NCBI GenBank assembly: GCA_031278055.1
Contig: JAITLD010000035.1
Location: 1 to 5,427 of the forward strand
Direction: 5' to 3'
Length of the DNA: 5,427 nucleotides
Source of the DNA: Rickettsiales bacterium
GTDB taxonomy: Bacteria; Pseudomonadota; Alphaproteobacteria; Rs-D84
The position numbers were made by a program, and so were the translations under genes. Under the pieces are notes generated by a model. That model saw nothing but the letters and a program-made list of their open reading frames with translations. It was not told the origin of the DNA and made no database searches. This document shows positions 1 through 3,914 of this stretch, piece by piece (the stretch's first letter is position 1; each line of letters opens with the position of its first letter).

Positions 1-7
1 TGACGAG

Positions 8-286
8 TTGGATTTTGAGTGGGATGAAACGAAGCATCAAAAAAATGTCAAAAAACATGGGGCTATTGATTTTCATGATGCGATGATGATATTTGATGAC
101 CCGCAGATTAAGATATACCCAGATACTCGGAAAGATTACGGCGAAAACAGGTTTAATGCATACGGTTTTTCAGATGGACGATGCCTACGGGTTTGTTTCA
201 CGATCCGCGGTGAAAATACGATAAGAATAATAAACGCTTTCAAAGTGCATGAAAAAGAATGGAGAAAATATTATGGCAATAACTAG
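8..286 (+). CDS. brnT: BrnT family type II toxin (ribonuclease)
   Basis: The 92-residue product has the layout of BrnT toxins, RelE-fold ribonucleases that cut mRNA and arrest growth until neutralised by BrnA. Visible family marks are the N-terminal FEWDETK (3-9), KHG (16-18), FDDP (29-32), the strand RVCFTIRG (61-68) and the C-terminal strand-helix RIINAFKV...EWRKYY (73-89). Family members usually have an arginine after the alanine of that strand (from memory, ISAR); here it is F78. The start shown is a TTG with no clear Shine-Dalgarno sequence. The frame is open to the left edge of the window (Asp-Glu before the TTG), so the true start may lie outside. Its last 14 nt overlap brnA, as expected for a translationally coupled toxin-antitoxin operon; the promoter is off the window. 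The family call is firm, toxin activity is inferred. Confidence 0.85.
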   Translation: MDFEWDETKHQKNVKKHGAIDFHDAMMIFDDPQIKIYPDTRKDYGENRFNAYGFSDGRCLRVCFTIRGENTIRIINAFKVHEKEWRKYYGNN

Positions 287-617
287 AACGACTTTAACCA
301 ATGCGCGCGCCTATACCAAGGCTCATAGAGCGGAACTGAATGCCAAATATGCGGCGGCGCCAGCAGTTGATGACGGCTTTGCGGATTGGGCGGAAAAAAA
401 TGATATAAAACCCGTCGCGCGCGGATTTGCTGCGTTCAAAGAATATATAAACAGAAACGGGCGGCCGAAGCTCGAGGATCCAAAGGTCAGTATTTCGATT
501 CGGATTCCCCTGTCCTATGCTGCCAGCATGCGGGCGACCGGACCAGGCTGGCAGACCCGCATGAGCGAATACATTGTTCGCGGGATCAAGCGCGGTGAAT
601 TGCGACCCGCGGCATAA
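273..617 (+). CDS. brnA: BrnA family antitoxin
   Basis: The 114-residue product matches the BrnA antitoxin family, which binds and inhibits BrnT and usually represses its own operon through a ribbon-helix-helix-type DNA-binding region. The diagnostic part is C-terminal: GRPK (63-66), then VSISIRIPL (72-80), then ATGPGWQTR (88-96), followed by a short basic tail. The N-terminal 60 residues are alanine- and charge-rich, typical of the toxin-wrapping part. The ATG at 273 is chosen over the in-frame ATG at 249 because GGAGA at 261-265 is well placed before it and the resulting N-terminus MAITRTT has no odd extension. The gene overlaps the toxin gene by 14 nt. The stop is followed after nine bases by the 65-bp repeat that is shared with the adk 3' end. 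Confidence 0.88.
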   Translation: MAITRTTLTNARAYTKAHRAELNAKYAAAPAVDDGFADWAEKNDIKPVARGFAAFKEYINRNGRPKLEDPKVSISIRIPLSYAASMRATGPGWQTRMSEYIVRGIKRGELRPAA

Positions 618-626
618 ATAATCTAT

Positions 627-691
627 ATTGAACTTCCGAAACATATTTAATAAATCAGCAATTTATTTTCGGAATAATATTTTCATGATTT
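627..691. repeat. 65-bp direct repeat, distal copy (candidate att site)
   Basis: These 65 bases are identical, base for base, to 2764-2828, which lies 2,137 bp away in the same orientation. Read on the minus strand, 691-663 encodes the last eight codons and the stop of adenylate kinase, but here no adk gene precedes it, so it is a displaced fragment. It begins nine bases after the brnA stop. It holds a nested inverted repeat: TTCCGAAA (634-641) with TTTCGGAA (667-674), and inside that ATAAAT (650-655) with ATTTAT (661-666). Identity stops sharply at 692. Best explained as one end (attL or attR) of an element inserted in the adk 3' end; a dispersed palindromic repeat is the alternative. Confidence 0.9.
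634..674. terminator. Nested inverted repeat after brnA (weak terminator candidate)
   Basis: TTCCGAAA (634-641) can pair with TTTCGGAA (667-674), and ATAAAT (650-655) with ATTTAT (661-666), leaving an eight-base bulge and a five-base loop. It lies 17 nt after the brnA stop and could end that transcript. The stem is AT-rich and no clean T-run follows (TAATATTTT), so terminator function is uncertain; a recombinase-binding site is an equally good reading. Confidence 0.3.
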
Positions 692-810
692 GTCCGATGT
701 GTACCAAAATAACTCATCTTTTAAGATTCTATTAAAAAAACAATAAATGCCCTATTTGGACGAAAATCTAATCTGGAATTTCAAAGTTATACGAGCCGTT
801 TTTTTTACAC

Positions 811-831
811 AAATGTGATATTTTCACATTT
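811..831. promoter_or_regulatory. Palindrome upstream of the cassette promoter (possible operator)
   Basis: AAATGTGA (811-818) and TCACATTT (824-831) are perfect 8-bp inverted arms with a 5-bp spacer (TATTT). The site ends three bases before the -35 hexamer at 835, where an activator or a second repressor dimer would sit. The TGTGA-N5-TCACA core superficially resembles a CRP/FNR-family half-site arrangement, but CRP sites normally have a six-base spacer, so the regulator is not assigned. Confidence 0.5.
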
Positions 832-834
832 ATC

Positions 835-863
835 TTGACTTTTTATTACCAAATTGGTAATAT
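835..863 (+). promoter_or_regulatory. Sigma70-type promoter of the ATPase-rloB operon
   Basis: TTGACT (835-840) is followed after exactly 17 bp by TAATAT (858-863). Transcription would begin near 870, giving a leader of about 18 nt that contains the Shine-Dalgarno sequence AAAGGG (874-879), eight bases before the ATG at 888. The spacer and -10 element are covered by a palindrome (845-861), so this promoter is probably repressible. The stretch 692-810 upstream is AT-rich and shows no convincing gene. Confidence 0.7.
845..861. promoter_or_regulatory. Perfect palindrome overlapping the -10 (likely operator)
   Basis: The 17-bp sequence ATTACCAAATTGGTAAT has perfect 8-bp arms around a central A. 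It fills the spacer and overlaps the first four bases of the -10 hexamer, so a protein bound here would block RNA polymerase. No DNA-binding regulator is encoded in the cassette; the repressor would have to be one of the two products or a trans-acting host or element protein. Confidence 0.6.
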
Positions 864-887
864 CGCCCCAAACAAAGGGCAAAATCC

Positions 888-2159
888 ATGTTGATAAACT
901 TTTCTGTATCCAATCTCACTTCTTTTAAGGACAAGGTTACCCTATCCATGGAAAAAACTCCGATACAAAAACATCCGGAGCATATAATCCATACTAAATT
1001 GCTTTCCGGCGCCGCCGTTTATGGCGCAAATGCCTCGGGAAAAACCAATCTGTTGCAAGCAATGGGATTTCTCGGAAGATTCACTTTGCTACAAAGTATA
1101 ACCTCATTAAACGTTTTAAATTCGTTTATGATGAAGCCTAATAATCCGACAGAGTTCGAAGTGAATTTTATATCGAATAATATAAAATATCTTTATAAAC
1201 TTTCCTTCTCTGCAACAGAAATCTTGAACGAGGAGTTGTGGTTTTCCGAAAAGACAAAACAGAATCTTATATTCAAAAGAAAAGGAATCCATAAAGAGCT
1301 TGGAAAACTATTCCAAGACGATTGGTATAAAAACAGAAGCTTCCCAAAAGATATAACCCTGCTTTCTAAAATATTGGGCGACGGTGTTGTCGATAATAAT
1401 ATTACGAATCATGAGCACTTTGTAAATGTTCTGGAATTTTTGACCGGCATCACGTTCTTCAACCCGAAAACGGAAGTTCCAATTGGCATGATTTATAACG
1501 CATTCAACAGGCCAGAATTTAAGAAATTTTTGTTGGCCCTATTGCGACAGGCAGATTTTGGAATAACCGATATAGAATTCAAACCAATGAATGATATATC
1601 CCAAGAGCAGGCGGCGAAAGACCCACAACTATCACAACTTGTTCCAGGAAAAGCGGTGATCAGCCAATTCGGGGACGATTATAGCATATTCACGATAGAA
1701 GACGGGAAAATCAAAGGACAAATACTGATTGCCAAACACGGGGATGTTCCATTTATTTTTTCAAGAGAATCGGCGGGAACAATAAAACTATTCAAACTCG
1801 GTTTTCTATTGTATTCGTTCAAAAATTCGAAAAGAAGCAAACTTCTTCTGATAGACGAGTTCGACGGCTTGTTTCATCCATTTTTGACGAAAGTCTTGTT
1901 ACAAAGCCTGTTGAATAATCATTTAGAAGGGCAAATTATAGTCGCGCTGCACAACACAATGTTGTTAAGCCATACAATATGGCGGGTGGACGAAATATGG
2001 TTCACAGAAAAAGATGAATCCGGAGCAAGTCGGCTGTATCCATTGACCGATATAAATCCAAGATTCGATAAAGACTTAGAGCAGGATTATATCAATGGAA
2101 GATACGGGGCGATTCCATTTTTGGGCGGAGAAAAACAATGGCAAGAAATAATCAAATAA
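888..2159 (+). CDS. AAA_15/RloA-type ATPase, putative anti-phage protein
   Basis: The 423-residue protein is an SMC/ABC-like ATPase of the AAA_15/AAA_21 group (RloA, AriA and OLD-family ATPases). The N-terminal strand pair MLINFSVSNLTSF is typical. Walker A is GANASGKT (46-53), a signature-like ESAGT lies at 294-298, Walker B is LLLIDEFD (319-326) with catalytic E324 and following H330-P331, and the switch histidine is H355 in LHNT. The length is normal and all ATPase residues are present. The middle region (about 90-280) carries no motif I recognise and probably forms the insertion that gives specificity. AAAGGG at 874-879 supports the start. The gene overlaps the rloB-family gene by 22 nt, so the products are likely made together and form a complex. 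By analogy with PARIS AriA it would sense phage infection and release or activate its nuclease partner; that is inference. Confidence 0.85.
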   Translation: MLINFSVSNLTSFKDKVTLSMEKTPIQKHPEHIIHTKLLSGAAVYGANASGKTNLLQAMGFLGRFTLLQSITSLNVLNSFMMKPNNPTEFEVNFISNNIKYLYKLSFSATEILNEELWFSEKTKQNLIFKRKGIHKELGKLFQDDWYKNRSFPKDITLLSKILGDGVVDNNITNHEHFVNVLEFLTGITFFNPKTEVPIGMIYNAFNRPEFKKFLLALLRQADFGITDIEFKPMNDISQEQAAKDPQLSQLVPGKAVISQFGDDYSIFTIEDGKIKGQILIAKHGDVPFIFSRESAGTIKLFKLGFLLYSFKNSKRSKLLLIDEFDGLFHPFLTKVLLQSLLNNHLEGQIIVALHNTMLLSHTIWRVDEIWFTEKDESGASRLYPLTDINPRFDKDLEQDYINGRYGAIPFLGGEKQWQEIIK

Positions 2160-2758
2160 TCCTTGGACACAAGAACCCGAAAAAAATAATTTATCTTGCC
2201 TGCGAGGGAGGGGCTTCCGGAACAGAATGGACCTATATCAAACAGCTATGCGATAAATATAATTGTTTCATCGTGCCAATGGACAAGCGTTCCCCTGATC
2301 CGGAAACTCTTGCGGACATAGCAATGGAATATTCGCGCCGCAGCCCGACTTGGCGCGGCAAAAAATCAGAAATATGGATTGTATTCGACAATGACGCGCC
2401 TGCAAAAGTATTGGCAGCATTCACAAAAATAGACCAATATAATCATATTAAAAAATCAAACTGCCTGTCAATTAGTATCGCGTTCAATGCGCCGACAATC
2501 GAGACATTTGGATTGCTTTGCTGCAGAGTCTTCAAGATTTCCGGAAACGCGCGCCGCAATCAGACAAAACTTCATATAAGCATGCCGAAATACGAACATA
2601 CAAAAAATCCACAATTTGACTTTGATATGATGGAATCAGGTTATGCCACGGCGGTGCATTATGCTATGAATTGGCAAAATTCGCTGGCAGGCGCCCCAGA
2701 ATACACCGCATGCCCGTTTGCCGGAATTTACAAGCTGACGGAAAGCATTAAAAAATAA
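2138..2758 (+). CDS. rloB: RloB-family protein (Toprim-like putative nuclease)
   Basis: The 206-residue protein has the RloB order of motifs: a hydrophobic strand ending in CEG (22-24, acidic E23) with E30 after it, then EIWIVFDND with the D84-x-D86 pair, then AFNAPTIETFGLL (115-127), and a C-terminal Pro...IYKLTESI helix. Such E...DxD patterns are those of Toprim-like metal-dependent nucleases, and all three acidic positions are present. The third motif departs from the usual SNPxFExW: here Asn-Ala-Pro with E122 and no following Trp, so this is a divergent member. The ATG at 2138 has GGCGGAG (2124-2130) seven bases before it and lies 22 nt inside the ATPase gene. With the ATPase it makes a two-gene pair like AriA-AriB, whose Toprim partner is a toxic effector. 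The substrate cannot be told from sequence. Confidence 0.75.
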   Translation: MARNNQIILGHKNPKKIIYLACEGGASGTEWTYIKQLCDKYNCFIVPMDKRSPDPETLADIAMEYSRRSPTWRGKKSEIWIVFDNDAPAKVLAAFTKIDQYNHIKKSNCLSISIAFNAPTIETFGLLCCRVFKISGNARRNQTKLHISMPKYEHTKNPQFDFDMMESGYATAVHYAMNWQNSLAGAPEYTACPFAGIYKLTESIKK

Positions 2759-2763
2759 CGAAA

Positions 2764-2828
2764 ATTGAACTTCCGAAACATATTTAATAAATCAGCAATT
2801 TATTTTCGGAATAATATTTTCATGATTT
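2764..2828. repeat. 65-bp direct repeat, adk-proximal copy (candidate att site)
   Basis: Identical over all 65 bases to 627-691. Positions 2800-2828 are coding for adk on the minus strand (last eight codons, stop, and two bases of the codon before); 2764-2799 are intergenic. It starts five bases after the rloB stop. The nested inverted repeat lies at 2771-2778/2804-2811 and 2787-2792/2798-2803. The ten bases TTTCGGAATA occur at 2804-2813 and again at 2826-2835, and identity with the other copy ends three bases into the second of these. A site overlapping the end of a coding gene without breaking it is typical of integrase attachment sites. Confidence 0.9.
2771..2811. terminator. Nested inverted repeat between convergent rloB and adk (weak terminator candidate)
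   Basis: The same 8-bp outer and 6-bp inner inverted repeat as after brnA lies here between the convergent rloB and adk genes, with the left arm of the adk-strand stem made of its final codons. It could serve as a weak bidirectional terminator. No strong T-run follows immediately on either strand. Confidence 0.3.
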
Positions 2829-3387
2829 CGGAATATACGTCCTCTATCACCACGCTGGCGTCAATCGTGAAGAAATTATCCCCCAATCTCTTTCGCAGGA
2901 ACTCTATCATCGGCTCTGTTTTCTCGCGATATTCGGCAAAACGCTTCGGAAGTATCGTCGGATCCAAGTCGTCTTTGCGCGGAGCTTCGCCTTTTTGCAA
3001 CGCATTCGCGACGCGTTTGTCGCGCCGGAACAGCGACACCTCTTCGCTGATTTCAAGAAAAAAAGCAATCACATCGAACCGCGTATCGTCGACCTTATTC
3101 AGCAGCCATTCGACCTGCGGAATGCTGCGCGGATATCCGTCCAGTAGCAGGTCCCTGCCCGGCGTCAATTTCGGCGCGACCATTTCGTTCACTATATCGT
3201 CGCCGACCAAATTTCCGGAATTGATAATTTCCGCGACCCTTTTCCCCAATTCGCTTTCCGGGTCAAGCGACCGAAACAAGTCGCCGGTCGAAATGTGAAC
3301 GGTATTCGGCTGCCAGCTCATAATCTGGCTGATTCCCCCCTTGCCGGCGCCCGGCATTCCGGTCAGAATTATAATTTTGTTTTTCAT
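2800..3387 (-). CDS. adk: Adenylate kinase, short-LID type, with unusual P-loop
   Basis: The 195-residue cytoplasmic enzyme interconverts ATP + AMP and 2 ADP. Motifs run in order: P-loop GMPGAGKGG (10-18), the AMP-site STGD (33-36) with GNLVGDDIV (58-66), DGYPR (83-87), LID arginines R121-R122 and the RKDD motif (137-140), then R149 in the last Arg helix. The length and the brief LID fit the short bacterial/eukaryotic cytosolic class rather than the 214-residue long form. Odd points: the P-loop has GKGG where the family has GKGT, and DGYPR replaces DGFPR. The ATG at 3387 is chosen because it starts the P-loop strand directly and has AAAGGA (3398-3403, minus strand) ten bases upstream; longer starts would run back into rimM. 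It follows rimM by 4 nt, so they are co-transcribed. The last eight codons lie inside the 65-bp repeat. Confidence 0.88.
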   Translation of the reverse strand: MKNKIIILTGMPGAGKGGISQIMSWQPNTVHISTGDLFRSLDPESELGKRVAEIINSGNLVGDDIVNEMVAPKLTPGRDLLLDGYPRSIPQVEWLLNKVDDTRFDVIAFFLEISEEVSLFRRDKRVANALQKGEAPRKDDLDPTILPKRFAEYREKTEPMIEFLRKRLGDNFFTIDASVVIEDVYSEIMKILFRK

Positions 3388-3391
3388 AATT

Positions 3392-3853
3392 TTATTTTCC
3401 TTTATCCCTTTTGCCCGACCGCGAAGATTGCCATCCGATAATCTTTTTCTCATAATCCACAACCGCGCCATTAAAGCCAATCATTTCCCCATTGTCAAGC
3501 TCCAAAATATCACCGGCCCCAAAGTTGTGGACAAAAACCACGCGCGCGCTCGATTCGGCGATTCTCATTCCAATCAAATCGGCGACGTAATGTTCTCCCT
3601 TTTTCAATTCTGGCAAATCGGCGCGGTCGACGAATAATTCGGTTCCGCGCAACTTTTCGGCGGCCGCGCGGTCGTTCACGCCGTCCATCCCGCATATCGC
3701 CGCATTCGGTCCGGCGGAGCGGACAAAACGGATTCCGGCATTCAAATTCTTAAAATCGGCGGGCGATTCCGTGAATGTCCGCACGCGAAATTCGCCGCGC
3801 AGACCCTGCGCCGCGACGATTTCCCCTATCAAGATTTTCGCCCTGTCCGACAT
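3392..3853 (-). CDS. rimM: Ribosome maturation factor RimM
   Basis: The 153-residue protein is RimM, which binds ribosomal protein uS19 and assists maturation of the 30S head. The N-terminal beta-barrel begins with ILIGEIVAAQGLRGEFRV (7-24), the family's GxI...GLRGE signature, and includes the AAEKLRGTELFVDRADLP stretch (64-81). The PRC-barrel domain starts at EHYVADLIGM (87-96) and continues with GAGDILEL (112-119). The protein is slightly shorter than the usual 165-180 residues: the PRC segment after IGM lacks the usual G..lG.V turn. The last residues are a basic tail (SGKRDKGK) whose codons hold the adk Shine-Dalgarno sequence. The start at 3853 gives the normal N-terminus; a GGCGG only two bases upstream is a poor ribosome site. 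The usual neighbours are rpsP and trmD; here the partner is adk. Confidence 0.9.
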   Translation of the reverse strand: MSDRAKILIGEIVAAQGLRGEFRVRTFTESPADFKNLNAGIRFVRSAGPNAAICGMDGVNDRAAAEKLRGTELFVDRADLPELKKGEHYVADLIGMRIAESSARVVFVHNFGAGDILELDNGEMIGFNGAVVDYEKKIIGWQSSRSGKRDKGK

Positions 3854-3860
3854 TTCCGCC

Positions 3861-3888
3861 AGTTTATCATTTTTTGTTGGAAATGCAA
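3861..3888 (-). promoter_or_regulatory. Candidate promoter of rimM-adk
   Basis: On the minus strand TTGCAT (3888-3883) is followed after 16 bp by TAAACT (3866-3861). Transcription would start within a few bases of the rimM ATG at 3853, so the message would be nearly leaderless. The hexamers are imperfect; the 61-bp gap to proS leaves little other room for a promoter. Confidence 0.4.
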
Positions 3889-3905
3889 AGATTTTGATTT
3901 ATAAT
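3877..3905 (+). promoter_or_regulatory. Promoter of proS, probably leaderless
   Basis: TTGGAA (3877-3882), 17 bp, then a consensus TATAAT (3900-3905). Start of transcription is expected near 3912, two to four bases before the proS ATG at 3915, so no Shine-Dalgarno sequence would be in the message. It interleaves with the candidate rimM promoter on the other strand. Confidence 0.6.
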
Positions 3906-3914
3906 TTTGGCATT

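Larger units (their letters stand above)
627..2828 (+). mobile_element. Putative 2.1-kb defence cassette inserted at the adk 3' end
   Basis: The unit is bounded by the two 65-bp repeats; recombination between them would release a 2,137-bp circle and restore brnA next to an intact adk. It contains only a promoter with two palindromes, an ATPase gene and an rloB-family gene, with just five bases between the rloB stop and the right repeat. Composition differs from the flanks: sampled 60-base lines in the ATPase gene hold 18 and 21 G+C (from 1081 and 1321), against 35 in proS (from 4441). No integrase, transposase or terminal inverted repeats are present. Movement would therefore need a recombinase in trans, or the unit is the remnant of a longer element. 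Mobility is inferred, not shown. Confidence 0.6.

Noticed and set aside
627..691. The repeat as an insertion-sequence end or CRISPR repeat.
   Set aside because: The two copies are direct and not inverted, there is no transposase, and only two copies exist with 2.1 kb of genes between them.
790..808. GAGCCG followed by a T-run as an intrinsic terminator.
   Set aside because: No complementary arm precedes the T-run, so no hairpin forms.
747..818. A 23-codon ATG frame in the AT-rich region upstream of the cassette promoter.
   Set aside because: No Shine-Dalgarno sequence, no promoter placed for it, it ends in the upstream palindrome, and the product resembles nothing.
2765..3298. A 177-codon plus-strand frame starting in the right repeat.
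   Set aside because: It is antisense to adk, whose motifs are clear on the other strand; the product is serine-rich shadow sequence.
3388..3480. A 31-codon N-terminal extension of adk.
   Set aside because: It overlaps the rimM coding region in another frame; the ATG at 3387 has a usable Shine-Dalgarno sequence and starts right at the P-loop strand.
3771..3914. A 48-codon N-terminal extension of proS in frame.
   Set aside because: It runs antisense through rimM and across the divergent promoter, and the ProRS family starts just before FSQWY.
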